From Secundilactobacillus silagei JCM 19001 (GTDB lineage: Bacteria > Bacillota > Bacilli > Lactobacillales > Lactobacillaceae): DNA of 64,000 bases. Positions within the stretch are counted from its first letter, which is position 1, and each line of letters begins with the position of its first letter. Shown one piece after another: positions 45,843-53,445 of this stretch. The position numbers and the translations under genes were made by a program. Where the stretch lies: assembly GCF_002217945.1 (NCBI RefSeq), contig NZ_BCMG01000002.1:124001-188000 (forward strand), in the 5' to 3' direction. The notes beneath the pieces were generated by a model. The model ran no database searches, was not told the DNA's origin, and was given only the letters and a program-made list of their open reading frames with translations.

Positions 45843-46091
45843 TTATTTATTCTGTTGATGACCATCGTTTTGAGCAAATTGGTCATCGCCTTCACGGATT
45901 CGATCCATTAATTTGTGATTACTAAGGATGGACATCGTTTCCTGCATAGCATCATAATCATCTTTATTCATAACGACAACGGAATTATCCGGTTCTTTAG
46001 TGATAACAATCAAACTATCCGCATCGTCATTTACTTTTTGCATATAAGCTTTCAAATTGCGCTGAAAGTTACTGTAAGTGACTGTGTCCAT
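45843..46091 (-). CDS. yefM: YefM/Phd-family antitoxin, C-terminus lost
   Basis: 82 residues from ATG 46091 with GAGGTG upstream; the frame is open further but without a ribosome binding site. VTYSNFQRNLKAYMQKVN and VVVMNKDDYDAMQETM are the YefM DNA-binding and dimer segments. The usual toxin-binding C-terminus is replaced by QFAQNDGHQQNK, and only the last 11 codons of the toxin remain. It may still bind its operator as an orphan autoregulator. Gene retained in a decayed toxin-antitoxin locus. Confidence 0.8.
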   Translation of the reverse strand: MDTVTYSNFQRNLKAYMQKVNDDADSLIVITKEPDNSVVVMNKDDYDAMQETMSILSNHKLMDRIREGDDQFAQNDGHQQNK

Positions 46092-46138
46092 ATTAATCAC
46101 CTCATTTATAGTTAAATTGAGAATATCATGTTTGTTGA

Positions 46139-46162
46139 TTAAGTACAGTATATTGTACTTAA
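46139..46162 (-). promoter_or_regulatory. YefM operator
   Basis: Perfect inverted repeat: TTAAGTACA and TGTACTTAA separated by 6 bp, with the TGTAC core reported for YefM operators, about 50 bp upstream of the antitoxin start. On the minus strand it contains TATACT, a possible -10 box. Confidence 0.7.
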
Positions 46163-46226
46163 AATGCACCATTTACTTTCGTAAGACTAGGGATCGACTT
46201 TCACGCATTGCTTTTTAATTAAGTGA

Positions 46227-46271
46227 TTGACATTTAAACTAAATTAAGATATCGTAGATAAATGTTATCTA
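46227..46271 (+). promoter_or_regulatory. Promoter and operator of the Rrf2-type gene
   Basis: TTGACA (46227-46232), 17 bp, TATCGT (46250-46255). The dyad TAGATAA / TTATCTA with a 3-bp centre (46255-46271) follows the -10 box, so the regulator probably represses itself. Confidence 0.65.
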
Positions 46272-46287
46272 TAATAGAGGTGATTAA

Positions 46288-46674
46288 ATGAAATTCACAC
46301 AGGCAACCAATATGGGACTGCACGTAATGACCTATTTAGTTCAAAAACAGTCTCAGCAAAATACCAGTATTAAAGAGTTGGCGGACCGCTTCCAAGTGTC
46401 GCCAACGTACTTATCCAAAATATTGACTAGGCTAACGAAGGCTAATCTGATTGCATCGGTTCCCGGTGTGAAGGGTGGCTACCGCATTGCCCAGCAGCCC
46501 GACAAGATCACCTTTGCGATGATCATTGAAGCACTGGATGGCCGACCGGATTACCAAGACGCGCTTGAAGGTGCGGGCGAGCAATGTGAGATTGCGGCCA
46601 CGATTCAAGCGGCAGAAGAGCAGATGTGGCAATATCTCGAAAATAAACGGCTTATTGACTTAAAACAGATTTAG
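46288..46674 (+). CDS. Rrf2-family transcriptional regulator without Fe-S ligands
   Basis: 128 residues. Residues 1-60 form the Rrf2 winged helix (KELADRFQVSPTYLSKILTRL). Fe-S-binding members have three clustered Cys; here a single Cys (EQCEIAATI near 98) remains, as in the CymR/YwgB/YwnA-type branch that senses other signals. 13 bp ahead of a CatB-like acetyltransferase, hence co-transcribed. Probably represses this operon through the dyad just upstream. Confidence 0.88.
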   Translation: MKFTQATNMGLHVMTYLVQKQSQQNTSIKELADRFQVSPTYLSKILTRLTKANLIASVPGVKGGYRIAQQPDKITFAMIIEALDGRPDYQDALEGAGEQCEIAATIQAAEEQMWQYLENKRLIDLKQI

Positions 46675-46687
46675 ATGGAGGATTTGA

Positions 46688-47305
46688 ATGAACACGGATA
46701 TTTCGCTCGAAGATTTTAGAAAACAGTGGCGTGAGCGCAACGGCCATAATACGACGACAGTGGCCACTTATACGTTTCCAATCGACAAAGTGACCGTTGG
46801 CAACTTTACTTATGGCAACCTGGATATTCGCTCCTGGGGTGCGGATAATGAACGGCTGACCATTGGTAACTTTTGTTCCATCGCTGATAACGTCACCTTT
46901 TTAATGGGTGGGGAGCATGACTACAAGCGCTTCTTGAGTTTTCCCTACGATGCGTTCTTTGTGACCAAGCAGGCGGATGTACAGGCCAAGGGGCCAATTA
47001 CGTTGGGCGACGATGTTTGGATCGGTGCTAACGTAACGGTGGTTTCTAACGTTAACATCGGCCAGGGCGCAGTGGTTGCAGCGGGTAGTATTGTAACCAA
47101 GGACGTCCCGCCATACGCTATTGTGGGCGGTAATCCGGCCAAGGTGATCAAGTATCGGTTTAAACCGGCGACGATTGAAGCGTTGCTGAAACTTGATTTT
47201 AGTAAACTGGATCCCGACTTCTTTGTGAAGAACCGCGATACCTTGGCTAATATCGATATTGACCAGGATATTGATACCTTAACGCAATTGATTAACAACT
47301 ATTAA
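46688..47305 (+). CDS. CatB/Vat-like hexapeptide O-acetyltransferase
   Basis: 205 residues. Left-handed beta-helix hexapeptide repeats are clear in ITLGDDVWIGANVTVVSN and VNIGQGAVVAAGSIVTKD; the MGGEHDYKRF loop with its His is typical of CatB-type enzymes (xenobiotic, virginiamycin, chloramphenicol acetyltransferases), and the ending IVGGNPAKVIKYRF is standard. Donor acetyl-CoA; acceptor unknown (sugar, glycan or antibiotic). In an operon with an Rrf2 regulator, RBS GGAGGA shortly upstream. Confidence 0.87.
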   Translation: MNTDISLEDFRKQWRERNGHNTTTVATYTFPIDKVTVGNFTYGNLDIRSWGADNERLTIGNFCSIADNVTFLMGGEHDYKRFLSFPYDAFFVTKQADVQAKGPITLGDDVWIGANVTVVSNVNIGQGAVVAAGSIVTKDVPPYAIVGGNPAKVIKYRFKPATIEALLKLDFSKLDPDFFVKNRDTLANIDIDQDIDTLTQLINNY

Positions 47306-47310
47306 ACCTA

Positions 47311-47347
47311 AAAACGGACTGCACGGTAATGTGCAGTCCGTTTTTTT
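47311..47347 (+). terminator. Terminator of the acetyltransferase operon
   Basis: Perfect 14-bp stem AAAACGGACTGCAC / GTGCAGTCCGTTTT, loop GGTAAT, seven T. Confidence 0.92.
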
Positions 47348-47642
47348 ACAAGTAACTAACTTAAATTGATACAAAGGCGTCAAGATAAAACATATATGTC
47401 GCTTACGGAATGTAATGTCTCATGATAAGATAAATAGTAAGACATTAAATGAATACTATTTCACAATGACTAATTAAGACGGTTCAAGCCTAAAAATCAC
47501 GGTTACTTCCTATTATTTATTTACACGGGACAGTGGTTTATTCGTAAGGGCTTGAGTAATCGCAATTAGCGTCATCATCATTACTTACAAATGTAAGCGC
47601 TATATAAAATATTGACATATTTTTAGGAAGCTGGGATTAAAG
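47348..47642 (+). promoter_or_regulatory. Upstream region of the EutJ-like gene
   Basis: No gene or riboswitch seen. A promoter TTACTT (47581-47586), 16 bp, TATAAA (47603-47608) lies near the end; its spacer holds the dyad CTTACA-AA-TGTAAG (47584-47597). The rest is AT-rich without a clear motif. Confidence 0.45.
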
Positions 47643-48500
47643 ATGACTAAAAAACAAAAGATGGACCTCGATGCAGTTAACCAGCAGCTTGATCAATTTG
47701 ATCAAGTTGTTAACAGCGAAAAGGCGATGAGAAAGGTTTCACCTAAAGAAAAATTAAAGGCTGGCGTTGACTTAGGGACTTCCTCAATCGTGTTGACCGT
47801 TTTAGATAGTAAGGATCAACCGATATACGGTGCGTTTGAGTACGACCATGCCGTTCGTGATGGGCTGGTTGTGAACTACATGGAATCCGTTCAGATCCTG
47901 GAAAAGTTAAAGCAGAAAGCCGAAGACGTGTTAGGCGTCCCATTGACGACAGCTTGCGGTGCGATTCCACCGAAGACTGGTGAAGGCAGTGCCAAGATCG
48001 TCAAAAACGTTATTGAGGCTGCCGGTTTTATCTGTCCGGCAATTGTTGATGAACCAACGGCGGCTGCCAAGTTTTTGCAGATGCAAGACGGCACGGTGGT
48101 TGATATTGGTGGTGGGACAACTGGTATTAGTGTGTTTCAGCGCGGTAAGCTGGTGGAAGTCCTGGATGAAGCCACGGGTGGTTTTCATATGACGCTGGTA
48201 CTGGCGGGCAATCAGCACGTTAAGGCCGATGAAGCAGAGCTCATGAAGCGGGATCCCGCCAATGAAGATGAAGTCTTCGGCGTGATCCGGCCAGTAGTCG
48301 AGAAGATGGCGACCATTACCAAAACGGCGGTGAAGACTGGGGTCGAGCAGCCAGTAATCGTCGTTGGTGGTGCCATTAATTTTAAGGATTTCATCCCAAC
48401 GTTTAGTAAGACCCTTAAACTGCCAGCTTACAAACCTGACTACCCGCAGTTTGTGACACCGTTAGGCATTGCGATGTTTGACGACGGGACAGCAGAATAG
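47643..48500 (+). CDS. eutJ: EutJ-like chaperone (actin-fold, DnaK-like)
   Basis: 285 residues. Actin/Hsp70 ATPase-fold motifs: AGVDLGTSSIVLTVLD near residue 40 (phosphate 1), VDIGGGTTGISVF near 150 (phosphate 2) and VVGGAINF near 240 (adenosine), with no Hsp70 substrate domain. This matches EutJ, found in ethanolamine and propanediol microcompartment operons as a reactivating chaperone. Here no microcompartment shell or diol dehydratase genes adjoin it; it has its own promoter, an apparent hairpin follows, and the cobalamin operon begins 340 bp later. It may serve a B12-dependent enzyme encoded elsewhere. Confidence 0.85.
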   Translation: MTKKQKMDLDAVNQQLDQFDQVVNSEKAMRKVSPKEKLKAGVDLGTSSIVLTVLDSKDQPIYGAFEYDHAVRDGLVVNYMESVQILEKLKQKAEDVLGVPLTTACGAIPPKTGEGSAKIVKNVIEAAGFICPAIVDEPTAAAKFLQMQDGTVVDIGGGTTGISVFQRGKLVEVLDEATGGFHMTLVLAGNQHVKADEAELMKRDPANEDEVFGVIRPVVEKMATITKTAVKTGVEQPVIVVGGAINFKDFIPTFSKTLKLPAYKPDYPQFVTPLGIAMFDDGTAE

Positions 48501-48839
48501 ACTGGGTCAAAATAACGTCATCAATGAGTTTTTAATAACGTCAACAGCGTCCGGACAAGTTTCTCCAAAGTAGGAGACCTAGTCCGGACGCTGATTGTTT
48601 TCTGGAAGTCATTCAGGCAGTTTTAGTTCTTTTTAGTCATTATTTTTGGGCCATTGCAAAATAATACCAAAATCCGTGAAAAAGACGAATTATATTAGTA
48701 ATTTAGCACATGTTCGCCTTACTTTGCCTTAGATATGCTGAATACTACAAAACTGCGAGCTTGCTCAGAATTGTACGATAAGATGGAGCTAGTGAAAAAT
48801 GTTGCGCTTTGAATGGCTTTGAACAAAGGAGGACTTTCT
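48501..48839 (+). promoter_or_regulatory. Leader of the cobalamin operon with a long hairpin
   Basis: No gene seen. CAGCGTCCGGAC (48545-48556) pairs perfectly with GTCCGGACGCTG (48582-48593) around an inner TCTCC/GGAGA hairpin; only a weak T run follows. Nearer the operon, GCCTTA repeats at 48716 and 48726, 10 bp apart. A TACGAT -10 candidate at 48774-48779 lacks a good -35 box, suggesting activation. None of the conserved cobalamin-riboswitch box could be found. AAAGGAGG at 48825-48832 serves the first gene. Confidence 0.5.
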
Positions 48840-49343
48840 TTGGATAGCTCAGATCGACTAAAACGGCTGACACTCACGGCGATGTTGATTGCACTGTGTG
48901 TTGTTGGCGCAAACATTAAGATCATGGGATCAATTGCGTTTGATTCGATGCCGGCATTTCTGGGAGCCATTTTACTTGGCCCTTGGTATGGCGCGATACT
49001 TGGTGTTTTTGGCCACTTGGTATCCGCTGCGCTGGCGGGTTTCCCACTGACGTTACCGATTCACTTGATCATCGCGGTGATCATGGGGATCTGCATGTTT
49101 GTCTTTGGCTGGATTCGAAAGAATAAGGATCAGAACGGTTTGGTTCGAATCTTGCTGTCAGACGTTGCTGGCTATGCCATTACCGTTCCAATTGAAGCGG
49201 TTTTCCTCTATCCCATTATGGGAAAGGCCATTTTGGCGTTGTTTGTGCCACTCACAATTGCGACGATCGCGAATATCGCAATTTGTGAAATAGTGTACGT
49301 CGCAATGCCAGATCGTGTGACACACGCAGCATTTCTGGGGTGA
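48840..49343 (+). CDS. ECF transporter S component (CblT-like, cobalamin-precursor uptake)
   Basis: 167 residues from TTG 48840, 7 bp after AAAGGAGG; an upstream in-frame ATG at 48813 would place that site inside the gene. About five to six membrane segments and the S-component features ANIKIMGSIAFDSMPAFLGAILLGPWYGA. It is first in the cobalamin operon, and its stop overlaps the region of the cobD start. S components in this position (CblT type) are proposed to import a lower-ligand precursor such as alpha-ribazole or dimethylbenzimidazole, using the shared EcfAA'T module. Substrate inferred from context. Confidence 0.75.
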   Translation: MDSSDRLKRLTLTAMLIALCVVGANIKIMGSIAFDSMPAFLGAILLGPWYGAILGVFGHLVSAALAGFPLTLPIHLIIAVIMGICMFVFGWIRKNKDQNGLVRILLSDVAGYAITVPIEAVFLYPIMGKAILALFVPLTIATIANIAICEIVYVAMPDRVTHAAFLG

Positions 49344-49348
49344 TAAAG

Positions 49349-50422
49349 ATGATGACAGTAAAACACGGTGGGAACCGTGAACAGATTGCAGCAAAGACGG
49401 GAATCGCTGCGGATCAATTAGTTGATTTTAGCGCTAATATCAATCCGCTGGGTCTTTCCCCGAAAATGAAACAGGTTTTAGCGGATGCGTTGGACGAAGT
49501 GGTTTATTATCCCAATCCAGCCTATCCAGAATTAAAACAAGCTATTGGGCAGCACTTTAATGTAACCGCCAACAACGTCTTCGTTGGTAACGGTGCGGTT
49601 CAGATGATCTTCGATGCTGCAACGGCACTGAAGGCCCGTGAAGCGCTGGTCCTGGCACCGACGTTCGGTGAATATGAACGCTCATTGACCCGCGCAGGTG
49701 CCCACGTCAGCCATTTTAAACTGACACCGGAAAATGATTTTGCAGTTGATATCGATCAGTTATTAACCTATTTAAATACACATTCAGAAGTTGATTTAAT
49801 TTGCCTATGTAATCCAAACAATCCTTCGGGACAGATGCTGCTGCCGGCAGACATTAAGACCATTGCGGATTATTGCCGGACGCATCATATCTGGTTGATC
49901 GTTGATGAAGCGTTCATGGACTTCGTGGAGGGAGATCGGTTGAGCGTGATCCCACATTTAGACGAACGAGATCCGGTTGTCGTGATCCGCTCCGCAACTA
50001 AGTTCTTCGCCATTCCGGGATTACGGTTAGGCTTTTTGGTGACAAAGAACCCAGCTTTAAGGATGAAACTGGCAGAACAAGAAGAACCGTGGACGGTCAA
50101 TATTTTTGCTCAGCGGTTTGGTGAAAAAATGTATCAGGATACCGCGTACATCGCTAAAACGCAGGCCTGGTTAAGTCAGGAAAAACAGTATCTGTTTAAT
50201 GCGTTACAGCAGATCAGCTACCTTACCGTCTTTCCGTCACGGGTTAACTACTACTTATTCCGTAGTGACATCGTGCATCTCAGGGAAAAATTATGGCAAT
50301 CAGGCATCATGATCAGAGATTGCTCCGACTATGTTGGTCTAGATGGGCATTACTATCGGGTAGCGGTGCGCTCGCATGCAGAAAATCAGCAGCTGATTGC
50401 CGGCTTGAAAGCGCTGTTATAA
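49349..50422 (+). CDS. cobD: L-threonine-O-3-phosphate decarboxylase
   Basis: 357 residues; ATG 49349 or 49352 are both possible after GGGGTGA, while GTG 49340 overlaps it. PLP-dependent aminotransferase fold with LVDFSANINPLGLS near the N-terminus, CNPNNPSG, DEAFMDF and the PLP lysine Lys218 in RSATKFFAIPGLRLG, all as in Salmonella CobD. It makes (R)-1-amino-2-propanol O-phosphate, joined by CbiB to adenosylcobyrate. Overlaps the preceding gene's end and is 26 bp before cbiA. Confidence 0.93.
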   Translation: MMTVKHGGNREQIAAKTGIAADQLVDFSANINPLGLSPKMKQVLADALDEVVYYPNPAYPELKQAIGQHFNVTANNVFVGNGAVQMIFDAATALKAREALVLAPTFGEYERSLTRAGAHVSHFKLTPENDFAVDIDQLLTYLNTHSEVDLICLCNPNNPSGQMLLPADIKTIADYCRTHHIWLIVDEAFMDFVEGDRLSVIPHLDERDPVVVIRSATKFFAIPGLRLGFLVTKNPALRMKLAEQEEPWTVNIFAQRFGEKMYQDTAYIAKTQAWLSQEKQYLFNALQQISYLTVFPSRVNYYLFRSDIVHLREKLWQSGIMIRDCSDYVGLDGHYYRVAVRSHAENQQLIAGLKALL

Positions 50423-50448
50423 AAATCAGTTAAAAAGGGATGACTAAA

Positions 50449-51825
50449 GTGAAGAAGATTCTGATTGCTGGTGCGACGAGCGGTTCAGGAAAAACCAGTG
50501 TGACACTGGGCATCCTTTCCGCGCTAAGTAACCGGTATACGATTCAACCCTATAAGGTGGGACCAGATTACGTTGATACCAAGTTTCATTCCAGGATCAC
50601 CGGCCGTAATTCACGGAACCTTGACAGCTTTCTGGTGCCTGATGATCAAGTCCTTAAATACCTGTTTGAACGCAATAATCAGGGCGTTGATCTGGCCGTA
50701 GTCGAAGGTGTCATGGGTCTCTATGACGGTTTAGGAACGGATAAGGATGCCCATTCCACCTCCAGTATTGCCAAGAAGTTAGCGATTCCAACGATCCTGG
50801 TTGTGAATGGCCGGTCAGCCTCCACTTCGGTTGCCGCCATCGTGAAGGGGTTTGTGGAATTTGATCCGGCAGTCCCCATCGTGGGTGTGGTGATCAATAA
50901 CGTGATGAGCCAGAATCATTTTAACCTGATTAAAGCGGCCATTGACCGTTATGTCGGGCTTCCCGTTTTAGGGTATCTACCGTATAAGAAGGAACTGTCA
51001 CTGCCATCGCGGCAGCTCGGACTAGTTCCCGATGATGAAATTCCCAGTGTCGATAAGAAGATTGCGGGATTGGGGCAGCTTGCCAGTGAGGACATTGATT
51101 TAAAACGGATCTTATCGCTGGCCGGGTCCAGTACCGAATCAACGCTGATCAAACCGTTTGTTCAGCATCAAGTGAAACTGACGTTGGGAGTTGCCTCCGA
51201 TGAAGCCTTTAACTTTTACTATCAAGACAATTTAGCGCTACTAAAAGAAGCCGGCGTCAAATTGGTCTATTTCAGTCCTTTAAAGGATAAGCAATTACCA
51301 CCAGTCGATGCTTTGTATCTTGGTGGTGGCTATCCGGAAGAGTTCGCGGCAGAACTGGCCGATAATCACGAGATGAAAGACGCTATTCGGGCCTTTTCAG
51401 AAGCCGATAAGCCGATTTATGCCGAGTGCGGCGGGCTGATGTATCTGGGTGAAAAATTGATCACGAAAACTGGCAGCTACGATATGATCGGTATCTTTAA
51501 GGGCAGCAGTGAAATGACACCGCGTTTGAAGCGGTTTGGCTACTGCGAAGCGGTACCGGTTAAGGATGTCATTTTAGGGTCAAAGGGTGAACGGATCCGC
51601 GGCCATGAATTTCACCATTCGATCTTTACACCGGATGACGCGCAGGATACTTCAGTTTTAAAAATGCGCAAGATCAGGGATGGCAAGATAGTGGACGAAT
51701 GGACCGGCGGGTATCAGGTCCGTCAGACGTTTGCCAGCTATCTGCACGTTCACTTTTACCAAAAGCGTCAGTTTTTCGCGAAACTGCTGCGTAACTTAGG
51801 GGCTGATGTCGTTGATGTTAATTAG
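50449..51825 (+). CDS. cbiA: Cobyrinate a,c-diamide synthase
   Basis: 458 residues from GTG 50449 (AAAAAGGGA 8 bp upstream); ATG 50440 is inside that site. Walker A ATSGSGKTSV at the N-terminus (DTBS-like domain) and a class I glutaminase domain with catalytic Cys327 in YAECGGLMYLG near the end. It amidates the a and c side chains of cobyrinate with glutamine and ATP. Full length for CbiA; ends overlapping the start of cbiB. Confidence 0.94.
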   Translation: MKKILIAGATSGSGKTSVTLGILSALSNRYTIQPYKVGPDYVDTKFHSRITGRNSRNLDSFLVPDDQVLKYLFERNNQGVDLAVVEGVMGLYDGLGTDKDAHSTSSIAKKLAIPTILVVNGRSASTSVAAIVKGFVEFDPAVPIVGVVINNVMSQNHFNLIKAAIDRYVGLPVLGYLPYKKELSLPSRQLGLVPDDEIPSVDKKIAGLGQLASEDIDLKRILSLAGSSTESTLIKPFVQHQVKLTLGVASDEAFNFYYQDNLALLKEAGVKLVYFSPLKDKQLPPVDALYLGGGYPEEFAAELADNHEMKDAIRAFSEADKPIYAECGGLMYLGEKLITKTGSYDMIGIFKGSSEMTPRLKRFGYCEAVPVKDVILGSKGERIRGHEFHHSIFTPDDAQDTSVLKMRKIRDGKIVDEWTGGYQVRQTFASYLHVHFYQKRQFFAKLLRNLGADVVDVN

Positions 51826-52786
51826 TTGGATAGGCTGTGGGTTGGTTGCCGATCTCATACTAGGCGACCCGCCGACCTGGCCGCACCCAGTGAAATTGAT
51901 TGGTAAGCTGATCGCCCTGTTCACCAAGTGGTTTAACCGGGAGAATTACTCGGATAAGGCTAAGCAGTGGCTGGGAGCCGTTATGTGGCTCGCGGTGATC
52001 GGCATTACCGCTGGCGTAACGGCCCTGATCATGTGGGCGGTATGGGACTACGACTGGTTACGGTTTATCGTGGCGAGTTATTTATGCTATACGTGCCTTT
52101 CGGTCAAGGGTCTGGCTATTGAAAGTCATAAGATCATGAAAAGCCTGAAACAAGGTGATCTGATCAAGGCCCGTTACCAAGTCGGCATGATCGTTGGCCG
52201 CGACACCGTTCAGTTAACGGATGAAGAGGTCTGCAAGGCTACCATCGAAACGGTGGCTGAAAATACGTGTGATGGTGTGATTGCACCGATGATGTTTCTC
52301 TTCATTGGTGGTCCGGTGCTCGGGCTGACCTATAAAGCAGTTAACACGCTGGATTCCATGGTCGGCTATCAAAACGAAAAGTACCGCGCGATCGGTCGGG
52401 TATCCGCAATTATTGATGACGTTTTTAATTACATTCCGGCGCGCTTAAGCTGGCTGTTTCTGGTCCTGTCAACCATGCTGTTACGATTTGATACCCGGCA
52501 GGCTGTCAGCGTTGGCTTTCGTGATCGGGAGCACCATAAAAGCCCCAACAGCGGCTTTTCTGAAGCAGTGGTTGCCGGCGCGTTAAGTTTGAGATTAGGC
52601 GGGCCGCATAACTATTTTGGCCAGCGGGTCGATAAACCCTATATTGGCAATGCTAATGGCAATCCGGCTGACGTCGGGGCGATTGCCAGTACCCTGCGAT
52701 TATTGTACGTCGTTGCAGTGTTAAGCTTCTTGATCTTCACGTTCATTTGGATAGGTGTGTATCAGCTAGGAGGATATTTCTTTTGA
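51806..52786 (+). CDS. cbiB: Adenosylcobinamide-phosphate synthase
   Basis: 326 residues, starting 20 bp inside cbiA; ATG 51815 is an alternative start. Several membrane segments, LILGDPPTWPHPV near the N-terminus, IVGRDTVQL, TVAENTCDGVIAP, NTLDSMVGY, IDDVFNYIPARLSW and GGPHNYFGQRVDKP are the hallmark CbiB/CobD-type blocks. Membrane enzyme joining aminopropanol phosphate to adenosylcobyrate. Translationally coupled at both ends. Confidence 0.94.
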   Translation: MSLMLISWIGCGLVADLILGDPPTWPHPVKLIGKLIALFTKWFNRENYSDKAKQWLGAVMWLAVIGITAGVTALIMWAVWDYDWLRFIVASYLCYTCLSVKGLAIESHKIMKSLKQGDLIKARYQVGMIVGRDTVQLTDEEVCKATIETVAENTCDGVIAPMMFLFIGGPVLGLTYKAVNTLDSMVGYQNEKYRAIGRVSAIIDDVFNYIPARLSWLFLVLSTMLLRFDTRQAVSVGFRDREHHKSPNSGFSEAVVAGALSLRLGGPHNYFGQRVDKPYIGNANGNPADVGAIASTLRLLYVVAVLSFLIFTFIWIGVYQLGGYFF

Positions 52787-53430
52787 CAGAAAAGTACATT
52801 ACGATTCCCAATAAAATCACGGAAAAAAGTTTTCAGATGATTCAAGACGAAATTGACAAGATCGATCCTGATTATCAGTTTAAGTCACCCATTGAAGAAG
52901 CCATTATCAAGCGGGCCATTCATACGACCGCGGACTTTGACTATTTGAAGAACCTCAAGTTCTCCGGTGATGTCATTGAAAAAATGCAGCACGTGTTAAC
53001 GCATCACGGCACCATCTTCACCGATACGACCATGGCCTTGTCGGGAATCAATAAACGCAAGCTCAACGCCATTGGCTGTCATTATCACTGCTACATCAGT
53101 GAGCCTGAGACCTTTAAAATCGCTGAAGAACGGAAAATTACCCGTTCCATGGCAGCGATTGAAATGGCGGCTGAGGCCGATACCGAAAAATTATTCGTAG
53201 TTGGTAACGCACCAACTGCGCTGTACAAGATCATTGAAATGACCAAGGCCGGTAAGCTGGATCCTGAAGCCGTTGTCGGTGTTCCGGTTGGCTTTGTTGA
53301 AGCGGCTGAAAGTAAACAGGCCCTCTACGACAGCAAGATTCCGGCAATCGTGGCTCTAGGACGTAAGGGTGGCAGTAATCTAGCCGCTGCATTAGTCAAC
53401 GCGGTGCTCTATAACTTAGATTTAAAGTAA
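52783..53430 (+). CDS. cbiC: Cobalt-precorrin-8 methylmutase
   Basis: 215 residues from TTG 52783, sharing TTGA with the cbiB stop and preceded by AGGAGG. It moves the methyl from C11 to C12 to form cobyrinate. Typical length; AIHTTADFDY carries the conserved catalytic His near residue 45, followed by GKL, GVPVGFVEAAESK and GGSNLAAAL blocks. Short gap of 15 bp to cbiD. Confidence 0.93.
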   Translation: MTEKYITIPNKITEKSFQMIQDEIDKIDPDYQFKSPIEEAIIKRAIHTTADFDYLKNLKFSGDVIEKMQHVLTHHGTIFTDTTMALSGINKRKLNAIGCHYHCYISEPETFKIAEERKITRSMAAIEMAAEADTEKLFVVGNAPTALYKIIEMTKAGKLDPEAVVGVPVGFVEAAESKQALYDSKIPAIVALGRKGGSNLAAALVNAVLYNLDLK

Positions 53431-53445
53431 TAGGTGGTGGAAGAT

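Noticed and set aside
45599-45895. A 98-codon minus-strand frame as the missing toxin of the YefM antitoxin
   Set aside because: It lies in another frame, overlaps the HesB-like gene and the terminator, and has no toxin features; the real toxin trace is the 11 codons at 45807-45842.
47592-47605. TGTAAGCGCTATAT as a cre site before eutJ
   Set aside because: The right half does not match the cre consensus, and the sequence overlaps a better dyad and the -10 box.
47348-47642. Cobalamin riboswitch upstream of eutJ
   Set aside because: No B12 box or matching helices were found on reading; AT-rich and largely unstructured.
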